A program made the translations under genes and the position numbers. DNA of 64,000 bases from Ridgeia piscesae. Taxonomy: Eukaryota; Annelida; Polychaeta; Sabellida; Siboglinidae. This document shows positions 23,421-58,559 of this stretch, one piece after another. Numbering within the stretch: position 1 is the stretch's first letter; each line of letters opens with the position of its first letter. The notes below the pieces were generated by a model, which saw only the letters and a program-made list of their open reading frames with translations, made no database searches and was not told the DNA's origin. The DNA lies in contig JAODUO010000144.1 in NCBI GenBank assembly GCA_025642075.2, positions 51,001 through 115,000 of the forward strand, given 5' to 3'.

Positions 23421-26400
23421 AGCGGCTGCCGAACTGACGTTACAGTGACTTTATTCACAATTATAGGATGTTAAATGTTAGGGTGTTATAGGGTGTAGAT
23501 CGGTGTAATTTATTTTCGGTAACCATGGTCGGGAGGAGAGTAAACTCCTTTCGCTGTTGAAGCATTGGGAAATCAGACTTCCTCCTCCCCGAAAGGGGTT
23601 GGAGGTTCGCCGGCTTGCAGATTCCTTCCATGGCTTACCCGCCGTCTTCAACTGTCAGTTATTTTAACCAGATATGTTTCGTATCTAATCTAAATGACTA
23701 GTTGATTGTTGACGGTGTCTTTTTCGTCATTCGATGTATCATTTAGTTAAGTAATAAAAATTAAAAAATTAAACAAGTACACCTATTGTTTCTTTCGAAG
23801 CGTTGTTTAGTCGAACGAAGCCAGTATAAACCTACAGATAGTAAACACGAGCGAAATGACGACTCTCAAAATGCACCGTGACCACAATTATACAGGTCTA
23901 GGTCTTCACGCAACCTATATTGAGTTTTGCTGAAATTCGACCCGTTAAGATGAACGTACGTATTAAGCAATACGATAGTTCGCCGTGAATTCTGGTCCAA
24001 TCGTTGTAGTTAGCACCGCGATTTTCGAGAAAACGTCAGGTCTTGTAGTAATAAATAACGTGGCGGGGTGAGAGAACATTCGAATCAATCGAGATCAAAG
24101 AACAACGACTGCAGTTACTTGTGACTAGTGCAACAGAGATGTACGCTGGACAGAATAACGTGCACGATTGCTTGGACTATGGTTTGGACGGATTAGGCTC
24201 GCCTAACCGACTGTCGGTCGGCTGCGGAACTACGCCGAGAAGACAGACTGGTGATTTAAATTTAACGGCGTTTGAATGCTATACGTATGGTCTAAACATT
24301 GCTGCCACCTCACGGATACTTTCTAATTGTGCCGTAATTCCGATTTAATAAACAAACACACATTTTTATTTTTTATTATTTTATGTTACTGTAAGTTTAC
24401 TGTTGAATATTTTTATAATACATTTTCTTATAAAAAGTTATACTTATTTAATGAATTATTTCAAATTCGGCCAATCAGCATCTCTATCCTAATATGGGTT
24501 AAGGCCGCCCTGGCGGTTACAACTGCAGCTCATTAATTTCCAAAACAGAGTAGAGGGGCTGAAGAGTGCTGCCACCTCACGGAGCCTGGGTAATCGAGGC
24601 TATATGTGGGTTCATAGGCCTACACCATATACATATCTAGAGTGTGTTGAGGGTTAGATCGTCGCAATTGTGCCTCGCAATGTTTTCATTAGAATAACGT
24701 ATCCGCCATACGCTCCCACCACATCTAGACGTTCCGCCATGAACATTCTTCAGTTGTGAACGTCGCCGCGCACAGGTATCAAAACCCTACCCCTCCCCTC
24801 CTCCAATGCAGCGCTCCGTCTTGTCTTCCGATGTCAATATCCGACGACCGAGAAATTACGAAAAATTTCAAGACGTCCCATTTCGATGTCGTATCATGTT
24901 GAAGATAGGGCTCAGTTCGCTTCACTAGGCAGCGCCGCCCTTATGTGCACACATATTATCACAACTGCTCTATTTTCTCCAAAATAATCTTTAAATAGAT
25001 CAGTTACGAAAATGTATGCATAGTTAGTGCGTTCAGCTACTCCCAACGGAAATTCTAATGATCAAAGATGAGACGATCGCTTTATCAGATATCATTGAAA
25101 CTATTTATTACCGAACAAGTTATAACAATAAACTATACTATACTTTATAAGCTGCAGGATAATAAAATGTTTGACACTTGTCACCATAACCGGGCCAAAC
25201 TGCTCACGAGACGGTTCACCACCACATACATGCAATACTTCAAGATGGTCGACGATGTTCCGTCATACGATTGAGACTTTCTTTTTCGGTTTTGGATGCA
25301 GATTGTTGACGACGAAGACGCCACATCGGACCCGTTCAGTATGTCGGTGGTAGGGAAGCCGATGAACACCCTTGCGCCCATTGTTTCCAGCTGCCAGTTG
25401 TTTCAAGGACAACACGAACACTTTAACACCATATTTAAAGTGTGGGCAAAAAAATCAAATCCCTAATTGCCATATTTGATTTTCTAGGCGCCATTATAAC
25501 GTTTCCTTCATTTCCTACAATTTTATCCGTTTTTGAAATTTCACAATTTTCCCCTCCAGGCCCTTTTTTTGAAAAAGTGAATTTTAATACCTCAGGCTCC
25601 CAAAAACCCTTTTCAAACCTTACACCCCTCCATTTCTGTTTGAAAAAGGGACCCCTGTTAATCACCAAGCAAAATGACAACTGTATTAATACGCAGAAAT
25701 GCACCGACTGACAGCTGTCATAATTTGACAGCTCTAATGCCTCGCTGCACAAATAATAATTTCTACTCATTCCACACTACATATGTGCTCAAAAAAATTC
25801 AGACAACCTGCATAATGCTGATTTTATAGTTTACTCGATAGTCGCACGGATAATTGCGGAAGAGCACCTTATTGTGGTCTTACATCATATCCGCCATAGT
25901 TGGCTGGCAACAAGGCCCGCTGATTATTTGCGACGTGTCACAGCGAAATTACTTCACCCCGACTGAGCATCACATCGGCAGAGCAGTGTACATACGCGAC
26001 GACAGGGAGAGTGTGCTCCCTCGATCGTCTTGTAACTTCCCCTTGCCCATAATGAGTATATTTAATCCCCTGTTGGAATAAATAAGTAGCTGTCACCAAA
26101 ATATGTTTGGAAATAATATTGAGCCAAGTGATACGAGTAGCGAATTGCAGGTGTCGTCCGTCCGACAACCTTACTAGCTATTCTATGCTTTCCTGCCAAG
26201 TTTCTCCTAGATACGAGAAATGTGTCGGGCACCGTGATATGGTTGCACCCCATTGACCGACTACGACGAGGGGTCAGAAGACGTTTACACATCCTGGTCT
26301 GAACCATGTGAAAGTGTTACCCACAAAATTGTGTTACTTACAATTTTGAATAGCCATTTTGAAGTGAAATGAGTACAATAAAGCAGATACACCAGTAGAT

Positions 26401-26794
26401 TAATTGCTATGATTTATCTGCAGTGTTATGACGCATGTTGGGCAGTGTTTAATTATAATAGCGATTAATAACGTTTTTGTATAAGAGCTTCCGGATGCAG
26501 AAATGTTGTCAATATTGACACACACTTGCGGGCGCGTACGTTCACGCGCACTCTCTCATAAAAGCACGTACATTCTCAATTTGTTTTCTGTTTTCCCTAA
26601 CGGATAGTGTTCCAAAAGTCCACCTTCAAGGGTAAAAGTTTAATGTTTTAAAATAACACGAATACACACAGAAACACGCGAACGCACCCGCGAACGTCGA
26701 CGCACAGGAAATATAAGAATTGGCGCAGGCGCAATAGGTCACTGCTTTGTCAGGAAGTTGCGCATTGCGCAACTGCGGATTCTCACAATTAGTG

Positions 26795-26885
26795 GTCACG
26801 TGATTGCGGTTTCCGCCCAATAACGAGACAACAATAAGGGCGTAAGATGTATAAGAAGGCGAATTGGATCCGCTGCAGGTCAGTT
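26795..26885 (+). promoter_or_regulatory. TATA/Inr-like core promoter, unit B
   Basis: cacgtg, cgcccaataac, tataagaagg (26850-26859) and tcagtt (26880-26885) in the same order and spacing as in unit A. Unit B has a perfect CCAAT where unit A has CCAAC. Confidence 0.45.
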
Positions 26886-27000
26886 TTCGCAATTCGTTTG
26901 TCGTTTTCTTACTCGTCGTCTATACCTGCTCGTCATTGATACCCGTACCATTAAATCGCTTCAATGTTGTTGTAGCAAACGGCCACGATAACATCGAGAT

Positions 27001-27129
27001 ATGGACTATAGGTCCTGCAAACTATATGACGCGCGCGATACGGCCATCGGATTGGAACTCGAAGAACAGGCTTTCGTGTTGAACGTCGGTCGCAAGGGAA
27101 GAGACGTCGGATTCAATTCAGGTTATTGA
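27001..27129 (+). CDS. small reading frame downstream of unit B promoter
   Basis: Nucleotide-identical to the 42-codon frame of unit A, so it adds no independent evidence of selection. Confidence 0.18.
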   Translation: MDYRSCKLYDARDTAIGLELEEQAFVLNVGRKGRDVGFNSGY

Positions 27130-27932
27130 AGCGGCTGCCGAATTGACGTTACAGTGACTTGATTCACAATTATCGGACGTTAAATGTTACGGTGTTATAG
27201 GGTGTAGATCGGTGTAATTTATTTTCGGTAACCATGGTCGGGAGGAGAGTAAACTCCTTTCGCTGTTGAAACATTGGGAAATCAGACTTCCTCCTCCCCG
27301 AAAGGGCTTTGAGGTTCGCCGGCTTGCAGATTCCTTCCATGGCTTACTCGCCGTCTTCAACTGTCAGTTATTTTAACCAGATATATTTCGTATCTAATCT
27401 AAATGACTGGTTGATTGTTGACGGTGTCTTTTTCGTCATTCGATGTATCATTTAGTTAAGTAATAAAACTTGAAAAAATGAAACAAGTGGTACACCTATT
27501 GTTTCTTTCGAAGCGTTGTTTAGTCGAACGAAGCCTGTATAGACCCACAGATAGTACACAGGAGCGAAATGACGACTCCCAAGATGCACCGTGACCAAAA
27601 TTATACAGGCCTTGATCTTCACGCAACATAAAATATTGAGTTTTGCTAAAATTCGTCCCGTTGAGATGCATGTACGTATTAAGCAATACGATAGAACACC
27701 GTGAATCCTAGCCCAATCGATTTAGTTAGCACCGCGAAGTTCGAGAAAACATCAGGTCTGGTAGTAATACAATATTTCGGGGAGGGGTGAGAGAACAATC
27801 AGATCTATCGAGTTAAAAGAACAACGACTGCAGTTACTTGTGACTAGTGCAACAAAGATGTACGCTAGACAGAATAACGAGCACGACTGCTTGGACTATG
27901 GTTAGGTATCTTTGGACGGATTAGGCTCGCCT

Positions 27933-31941
<4,009 letters not shown>

Positions 31942-34682
31942 AACCGACTGTCGGTCGGCTGCGGAACTACGTCGAGAAGACAGAATGGTGATTTAACGGC
32001 GTTTGAATGCTATCCGTGTGGGCTAAGCAATGCAACCACCTCACGGATACTTGCTAATCGTGCCGTAATTCCGATTTAATAAACAACTACACATTTTTAT
32101 TATTTTATGTTAATGTAAGTTTAATGTTGAATATTTTTATAATACAACATTTTCTTATAAAAAGGTATACTTGTTTAATTTGTTATTTCAAATTTGGCCA
32201 ATCAGCTTCTGTATCCTAATCTGGGGTAAGGCCGCCCTGGCGGTTACAACTGCAGCCCATTAATTTCCCAGGCAGAGTTGAGGGGCTGAAGAGTGGTGCC
32301 GCCTCACGGAGCCTGGATAATCGAGACTATGGACGAATATATGTGGGTTCATAGGCCTACATCATAGACATATCTAGAGTGTGTTGAGGGTTAGATCGTC
32401 GCAATTGTGCCTCGCAATATTTTCAATAGAATAATGTATCCGCTATACACTTCCAAGGTTAAATACGCCCATCACATCTAGAGGTTCCGCCATCAACATT
32501 CTTCAGTTGCGAACGTCGCCGCGAGCAGGTGTCAAAACCTTACCCCCCCCCCTCCTCCAATGCAGCGCCCCCGTCTTCTCTTCCGATTTCAATATCCGAC
32601 GACCGAGAAATTACGAACGTCGCCACGAAAAATGTCACCACGTCCCATTTCGATGTCGTGTCATGTTGAAGATACGGCTCAGCTCTCTTCACTAGAGAGC
32701 CCGCCCTTATGTGCACACATGTTATTACAACTGCTCTATTTTACCCAAAATAACCTTGAAATAGATCAGTTACGAAAATGTATGCATAGTTAGTGCGTTC
32801 ATCTACTCCCAACGGAAATTTAAATGATCAAGGATAAGACGATCGCTCTATTAGATATCATTGAAACTAATTATTACCGAACAAGTTATAGCAATAAACT
32901 ATACGATACTTTATAAGCAGCTAGATAATTAAATTGTTGGCACTTGTCACCATAATCGGGCCAAACCAGCACATGAGACGGTTCACCACCACATACATGC
33001 AATACTTCAAGATGGTCGACGACGTTCCGTCTTACGATTGATACTTTCTTTTTCGGTTTTGGATGCAGGTTGTTGACGACGAAGACGCCACATCAGACCA
33101 GTTCAGTAAATCGGTGGTAGGGAAGCCGATGAACACCCTTGCGCCCATTGTTTCCCGCTGCCAGTTGTTTCAAGGACAATCACGAACACTTCTAAGCAGC
33201 CATATTATACAAGTGTCGGACAAGAAACAGATCGAGAGTGCGGCTATGTGGAGTCTGACCATATTTGCATTTTACATAGGCGACCATTATAACGTTTCCT
33301 TCATTTCCTACTAATCTTTGGGAGCTCCGTTATTGACAATTTCACAGCATATTTACCCTCCACAGACAGAGGTTCTGTGAAAAATACGTGAACTTCTAGT
33401 ACCTCAGGCTACCACAAACCTGTTTCAAACCTTACACCCCTCCATTTCTGCTTGAACCACCCACGGATTGCCCCTGATTACACCACCAAGCAAAATGACA
33501 ACTGTATTAATACGTAGAAATGCACCGACTGACAGCTGTCATAATTTGACAGCTCTGATGCCTCGCTGCACAAATCATAATTTCTACTCATTCCACACTA
33601 CATATGTGCTCAAAAAAATTCAGACAACCTGCATAATGCTGATTTTATAGTTTACTCGATAATCGCACGGATAATTGCGGATGAGCACCTTATTGTGGTC
33701 TTACATCATATCCGCCATAGCTGGCTGGCGACAAGGCCCGCTGATTATTTGCGACGTGTCACAGCGAAATTACTTCACCCCGACTGAGCATCACATCGGC
33801 AGAGCAGTGTACACACGCGACGACAGGGAGAGTGTGCTCCCTCGATCGTCTTGTAACTTCCCCTTGCCCATAATGAGTATATTTAATCCCATATTGGAAT
33901 AAATAAGTAGCTGTCACCAAAATATGTTTGGAAATAATATTGAGCCAAGTGATACGAGTAGCTAATTGCAGGTGTCGTCCGTCCGACAACCTTACTAGCT
34001 ATTCTATGCTTTCCTGCCAAGTTTCTCCTAGATACGAGAAATGTGTCGGGCACCGTGATATGGTTGCACCCCATTGACCGACTACGACTAGGGGTCAGAA
34101 GACGTTTACACATCCTGGTCTGAACCATGTGAAAGTGTTACCCAAAAAATGGTGTTACTTACAATTTTGTATAGCCATTTTGAAGTGAAATGAGTACAAT
34201 AAAGCAGACACACCAGTAGATTAATTGCTACGATGTATCTGCAGTGTTATGACGCATGTTAGGCAGTGTTTAATTAGAATAGCGATTTTTAACCTTTTAT
34301 ATAAGACCCTGCGGATGCAGAAATACGTCGTAAATTTGGTCAATATTGACACACACACTTGCGGGCGCGTACATTCACCCGCACTCTCTCATAAAAGCAC
34401 GTACATTCTCATTTTGTTTTCTGTTTTCCCTGACGGATAGTGTCCCAAAAATCCACCTTCAAGGGTAAAAGTTTAATGTTTTAAAATAACACGAATACAC
34501 ACAGAAACACGCGAACGCACCCGCGAACGTCGACGCATAGGAATTATAAGAATTGGCGCAGGCGCAATAGGTCACTGCTTTGTCAGGAAGTTGCGCATTG
34601 CGCAACTGCAAATGTTCACAATTAGTGGTCACGTGATTGCGGTTTCCGTCCAATAACGAGACAACTAGAAGGGCGTAAGATA
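31942..34682 (+). repeat. 2.7-kb tandem unit D, truncated at its promoter
   Basis: Follows units B/C closely, then ends at gcgtaagat, exactly where the TATA element stands in units A-C, and passes into an AT microsatellite. No copy of the downstream part follows. Confidence 0.85.
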
Positions 34683-34683
34683 A

Positions 34684-34696
34684 ATATGATAATATA

Positions 34697-34781
<85 letters not shown>

Positions 34782-34782
34782 G

Positions 34783-34845
<63 letters not shown>

Positions 34846-35010
34846 TATGCTTATGTATAAAATTCTAATGGTGTTTTTTTATATTCTAATGTGATAACCT
34901 TTTGTATGGAGTTGCTTTTAGGTGGATATTACTATCTAAATATAATGAGGCGAGAACAAATTCTTGTCAAATATTTATGGGTGAACTTTTCAATTTGCAA
35001 TAATTATATA

Positions 35011-35105
<95 letters not shown>
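34684..35105. repeat. (AT)n microsatellites at the array end
   Basis: Two AT runs (34690-34847 and 35004-35105) with 156 bp of AT-rich sequence between them. The first begins where unit D is truncated. Confidence 0.9.
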
Positions 35106-35106
<1 letters not shown>

Positions 35107-35429
35107 CTTTAGTAGAATTGGTCAAAACATACAAAGTTAAAATATATGTTGCACTCTGCCATGTACCTAGATATTATTTTATGCCTTTTGTGAGAATTAA
35201 TGCCATAAAACATAATATATATTGTAGTGAGGCGTTTATTATAAACCAAAATGTTTTGCATTTCGTGCATAAATGTTTTTTGTTGCATACTGCTATGCAA
35301 ATCCAAACATAAACATTGTTAGACAATTATGTCGAATATTGTGCATTGTCTTCAAATTATTACGTTCATCATCATATAATCAAACAAGTTGTTGGTGGCA
35401 CTAAAATATTTTTTACAGCACTACGCCTC

Positions 35430-35740
35430 ATTATATACATTCATATTATATAGTAAATCAATAATTATACAATACAAATTTTTAATGCAAACATTAAATT
35501 GACATTGAAAGAGTTCATTATCACATTTGATAATGAACTCTCAATAGCAATATACAATTTGTTTTGTTTTTAAAGCACAACGTATTTTGTTGATAAGCGT
35601 CTCACTATATACATTCACATTAAATAGTGTATAAATACTTGTATAATACACATTTTGTTATGCAAATGTTAAATTGATATTGAAATAGTTCATTATATGT
35701 TAATTGATTGATTGAATGAATATTCAATCAATGAACATAT
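35430..35740. repeat. diverged ~180-bp duplication with hairpins
   Basis: attatatacattcatatta near 35431 and actatatacattcacatta near 35606 start two related copies, which also share atgcaaa(c/t)(a/g)ttaaattga. The first copy contains a perfect hairpin (gagttcattatc 35511-35522 with gataatgaactc 35529-35540). The second has ttgattgaatgaatattcaa near 35708. Probably decayed foldback elements. Confidence 0.5.
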
Positions 35741-35797
35741 ATGTTTGCTAATTAATTCCAAACAGCAATATAATGTTTGTTTTAATAAATGTGTATT

Positions 35798-35799
<2 letters not shown>

Positions 35800-35837
<38 letters not shown>

Positions 35838-37196
35838 CATATAATAACACCATGTAATATAATTGAATAAATCACCAACATACAGTTACGTCTTGTTTAT
35901 CGGCATACTTTGGTTCCCAAGGTTTTTGGTCGGATAAACGAAGCATGCAGATTATCAAGACACCTTATTGTGCATGACATTCCTCCAAAAAAGTGCGGGT
36001 TGCGAAACAACCGGATTATTGAAGACTTGATAAACGAGACATGACTGTATATTAGTGATAGATGTATTAAATGTTAGTATATATTGACATTTAAAACAAC
36101 ACTCATGTTTCTATTCACTCATAGAATTACTTTCAGTTTGTGTACCAAATGAGTTTCACAACAAACAGTCCAACTTCCCCTGTGGTTGACCGATGGAACA
36201 TCAGCTTTGCGGAACGAAACGAGAGTAACACAGCACTATTCAACGAGTGTCAAGTTCGTATGCCATTTGTCTCTACAGGCGCCGACACTTTTATCATTTA
36301 TATCAGTCCTTCATAGATTCATCACCATAACCTCTTCAAAAGTCACGTTGATGTCAGCATCAGAAGCCCTTGTGCACAGCTAACGTAGTTCAAAAGTAAT
36401 TTACCAGTCTTTTTCGTCTAAATAGTTAGTTGTTAGTTGTTCGTGTCCGAGGGAGTAGATGCCTTCTGTGACATCGGTGCAAGTCAAGTCAAGTTTACAT
36501 CACATCTCTCAGTGAGTGAGGCAGTCGGACTCATCTCTCCTGTCCCTGGGCTGATACGGTGGATGAGTTCAACTGGAAAAGCAGTTTAACACTGTTGTTA
36601 ACATAGTACTACTCTCGGGTTGTATATTCCAAATATGGTACATTTCCAGCACGGTCTGTTTTCAACTGAAAAGAAATGATTTAGAAATAATCTGTGATAA
36701 GTATTTGTGATGAAAAAGTGAATTTACTACTCATAAATGCAAATATCTTACATTTACTGTCTTGTAATATTTGTATGTAATGACATTTTATAAAAGTAGT
36801 ATGGATACGTTATAAGTTCCTGAAGCAGTACCTTGTCTATTAATGTGAATATCACACTGGTCTTCACAAGTTGAAATACGGATTCATAAGTTTTAAAGTG
36901 TGTGCGTATTATGTTATAGTTATGTATAGTTATGTATAGGTGACATTTTATAAATAAAACAAAAGTGTGATTTGAGTATTAGCGTTAGTATTATAATTTA
37001 GGCACTATAACCGTACAGACGAATTAAGCCTCGTTAATATTGTTGAAATGATATGACATTCATGTTAATTTCAATAGCAGGTTTTCTGTAAAAACATTGT
37101 TCAATCTCTCCACCATTGATAGAAACTTATATAGTGTTATATCTAATATTATAAACAACTTCTATGGTACTATATTTTATTGGTATTTACTCTCAC
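35800..37196. other. no gene recognised
   Basis: AT-rich sequence with a short AT run at 35799-35836. Plus-strand frames at 36150-36380 look like protein in part (VVDRWNISFAERNES) but have stops and no splice context. Confidence 0.35.
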
Positions 37197-37354
37197 CTGT
37201 GATCTGTTACTCGCTTGTCAGTTTGACTGTATCCACTGGAACCTCCGTTGTATGGGGCGTCATTGAATTCTGAGACGTGGTTGTGCCTGGACCGTTCACG
37301 TCTGTAGTGCGGATGTATCCCTTGGGTATGTTAGGTCAGGTTCATGTCTCATAT
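37197..37354 (-). CDS. weak candidate exon
   Basis: The minus strand has an acceptor ttttcattcag before 37354 and a good donor cacag/gtgagag after 37197. Each complete frame meets a stop early. One frame that starts later reads SEFNDAPYNGGSSGYSQTDK up to the donor and would need an internal acceptor (gcactacag). It is downstream of the YWTD exons on the same strand, so it could be a 3' exon of that gene, but nothing proves it. Confidence 0.15.
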
Positions 37355-38050
37355 CTGAATGAAAACAAATACATTGTATTTACAGAAAATTATATCTTGT
37401 GTAAAAATTGTGTTTACTCACAAAAAACTGTGCTTATTTATAGATCTTATGCGACAAATGGGTGTAATGTGAATAGATGACTAGATATGACAGCGGGCTG
37501 GGCGGGTGGAGAAAGTAGCACTATGTGTGGGGTATGTTGAGCCACGGTACTCTATCACTCGGCAGAACCAAACAGTCGCTTCGGTAGTTTTCTTGGAAAC
37601 ATCGGTGGCACAACTAACACTGCCTTTCCATATATGCTATGTTCCCATTAATAGTAGGTTTATCGTTGATTACAAAATATATTCCCGTATTGCAAAACAA
37701 TTCTCATTCATGTTGTGGCATCAGGTTTTAATTCACATGTATTTGTGGAAGAATCTGACTATGTCAACACTTATTCTGTTAACAGACTTATTTTGTCGTC
37801 ATGACTTTGTTGATACTTGTGTTGATTATTTTCTGTGACAACATGGCTTACAATCGCAACATGATTTATTGTTCAACATGACTTACACTGTTGACATCAC
37901 TTACTCTATGAGCATGATATATTGGCATTAAGATTTACTATGTTAACATTACTTACGGCATTAACTTGATTTATTGTGCCAACAAAACGTAAAGTTCCAA
38001 CGGGACTAACGTTGTTCTTTCTTGAATACTCAGGTAACATGGCTTATTGT

Positions 38051-38348
38051 CCCTTACACAAATACCATTCAAATAGCATTCAAATAGCATTCAAATACCA
38101 TTGAATGATACTTGATTGGTCCTAGGGGGTATTATCGCCAAGGGTATTTGAATGGTATCCGAGTGATTGTTTGAATGATATCATGGATCCTTTGTACCGT
38201 TCATTGGTATTGAATAGTATTTTAAATTACCGTTGAGAGTACCACTGAGTTCTACTGAAATATCATTGAATGGTCCAATGGTACTGAATGATACTGAATG
38301 GTATTCAATGGTAATCAGTGGTATAGCATTGGCTCTTTTTTGTAAGGG
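38051..38348. mobile_element. MITE with CCCTTACA ends
   Basis: Begins cccttacacaaa and ends tttttgtaaggg, about 12-bp inverted termini. The interior is a mosaic of short repeats (gaatggtat, gaatgatac, attcaaata) in both orientations. It has no coding capacity. The target duplication was not resolved. Confidence 0.55.
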
Positions 38349-40452
38349 GTACCCAACCTTTTTTGTTCAGCTGTTCTCCCATTGCAGTTAAGAACCCAGC
38401 GCTCCGCGGATCTTGGATCTTTGACCTGTCTTGCCCTTCTTGATCTCCAGGAACCCCACGAACCCTGGACCTGTGATCTTCTCTTGTCCCTGTCCTCCCT
38501 GTCCAAGATCCCCCGGAACCTCTTGATCCATGGATCTGTGATCTTCTCCTTGTCCTCCTACGACTTCTAGAAGAAAATCACTTACAGTTGCATTGTAAGT
38601 TAAGCAAATGGTACAAGTAGGCTACACTGGTGTGATGTATTTTAATACAACGGGTTTGATATAATTCCAGTTAATGAAAATGTGGGATCAGATGATACAT
38701 TTTCTCTAACTGTTGCGGATGCTGAGGTTACTATTGGTATTTGAAAGTTAATCTAAATTGCAATACATGGAAAGAAAAGAAAACTGGATATGATCCTCAC
38801 TACATGCACATAACTGCATATCCCTTAATAACATAGATACGTGCTGTTTGGAGGAATGTACTCAAATCCACCATTTCTTAGTTGCACTTCACATGACACA
38901 ATACGATATCTGTTGGCTAGCTCATATATAAGTTGACACAAATGTTGGTATTTGGATTGATGACACGTTTTTGTTATGGGAAAGGAGAAGTTATGTTACC
39001 TGGTATGTGTATATAAGATTATATTGCCCATTCTGTAAGAAACAGTATTTGGACCAATGAAATAGCAACTAGACTGTAGATAATGTTACATTGTTTAGTC
39101 TATTTATAAGGTTAATCTGTGCAGTCTCTAGTTAAGAATATATTGTAGCTATGTAGCTATGTTTTGGTTATATGAAACGTAAGTAAAATTATGCAAATTA
39201 TAATACAATTTTTAATTAACATTATGACAAGCTGACCTTCTGTGCTGATTCCAGAGTGTAAGTGTCATTCCTTATTGTAATCTTTTCAAAGTCAGTCTAA
39301 TTTATTAATTAGTTAGAGGACAGTTTGTTTGTTGAAGTAAAGGAAAGTTTCACGATTAAGTGGATGAGAATGTGATTGTAGTGGTCGATAAGGAGGCGAG
39401 GTAGATCGAGATTATGTAGGGATCATTGAAATAGTGCGAGAGGGACGGAGTACAAGAGCAAAATACTGAGGGAATTGAAGATTGTGTATAGAGAAAGTAT
39501 TGCAAGAAAATTGAGAGAAAAATAAAACTGAAATAGAGGAACCAAAGCATGGCCAGTGACCCACTGACCAGAGTGAATCAGAGGGAGAACAACACAGGTC
39601 ACTTGCGTCTACTGCAGTCTGTCCATACAGCAACTTCTCTCTTCAGCGGTATAGAGGCCATCATGTGCCCTATGGTCTGTGATCTCCAAGATCTGCAATT
39701 TGAAGTCTGGACCCACATGGCATCACTGTCACAGTTACAGTAACACAATGCACATTAACAAAGATCTCTACATTCATGTGAAACCACACATTTATATTTA
39801 TGCAGACAACACATTAAACAAATTATTGACGTTTAGTATAAATCTGTGCAACTGTCACATATTCTCTATAGCAAATATATACAATACATATTTACTTAAT
39901 GAATAATACATAATATGACGTGAATAACAACATTGGACCAACTTAGTAGTATGTGTGTTGACCGTCACATTTGTTACAGGTGACTACTACGTGTCACATT
40001 ACATCTATAAGTAGACATAACGACATGATTGCACATCAGTGTGCATCCATTAAGTGTCACTTTTAGTGCCAATCACATTCTCTCCAGGAATGTAGCATCC
40101 TTACCTCTATGGCAGTGTTACTTTGAATTGCCATATCCATATCTCCTTGATTAATTCTGAAACTATATCAACAGTTAGACTTAATGATGTTGTAAGTATA
40201 TACGACTAAATGCATGATTCTCGTCACGTGATGTCCAGGAGTGGGTGGACGGTGTATGTTGATGACGGCAGTGGTCTGTCTCCCTCCTGTTGTGTCGACT
40301 TGTGGTACACCAGTTATTTTCTCGAGTGCATGAGCTGTTGGTTCATGTTGACATGGTACCCAGGACAAACATACATCAACACACATACAGGTATTTGCAC
40401 AAATACACCGTGACGACATACAACTAACAGTCTCGTGTGCCTGCCTCACACT
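38349..40452. other. no gene recognised; possible 3' part of the YWTD gene
   Basis: Contains two tempting minus-strand stretches, an Arg-rich frame at 38310-38575 after a good acceptor (ttttcttctag) and an Ig-like frame near 39620-39720 (KLQILEITDHRAHDGLYT). Neither gives a complete exon with both splice sites. Confidence 0.3.
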
Positions 40453-58178
<17,726 letters not shown>

Positions 58179-58559
58179 CTGATACCGAAAGAAATAACAA
58201 TAGCCACTTATGAATTTCAGTAGAATATAATTGTATACCAATGAACGTTAATTAAGTAACTACTGTAATGTATTTTCATTGTATAATGTATGCCAGTCTT
58301 TCATCACATAGTCGCTTGAGGGTTAACAGGGTTACCATTCCAGAGGTAAGGCAAGAGGCACATCGTTATCGGGGGCCGGTTTCATAGAGCTTACTTACGA
58401 CGTCGTAGCGAGCGATAATTCGTCGAAAGCCTAAAACGTCGCAAAGTTAGGCTAGTTGTGTCTGCTCCATAGATGCACTTAGACGGCACCATGTATTTCG
58501 TTCAGGACTTCACTTCTGTGAAATACTAAACCACCCCCAGCCAGCTATAGACGCCGACC

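Larger units (their letters stand above)
20875..24204 (+). repeat. 3.3-kb tandem unit A
   Basis: Defined from aaccgactgtcggtcggctg to the next copy of that string. It lacks about 0.4-0.5 kb that units B-D have after gagagtg(t/c)ggctatat (compare 22165 with 29229-29692). It carries a TATA/Inr-like promoter at 23141 and a TATA-like tatataag near 22760. Apart from these there is no recognised coding domain. Confidence 0.85.
24205..27932 (+). repeat. 3.7-kb tandem unit B
   Basis: Same order as unit A. At 25440-25700 it differs strongly from C and D over a stretch of about 150-200 bp (for example tttgaaatttcacaattttc), as if that part had been replaced or had evolved separately. It keeps the promoter at 26850 and a second copy of the 42-codon reading frame. 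Confidence 0.85.

Noticed and set aside
38310..38575. Arg-rich minus-strand exon (SRRRTRRRSQIHGS...) as a cytoplasmic tail of the YWTD gene
   Set aside because: A good acceptor exists, but there is no transmembrane exon upstream and the sequence is a local imperfect repeat of gaagatcacag-type words.
39600..39720. Ig-like minus-strand frame (KLQILEITDHRAHDGLYT)
   Set aside because: The frame lacks a usable acceptor and donor and the tryptophan and cysteine pattern of an Ig fold is incomplete.
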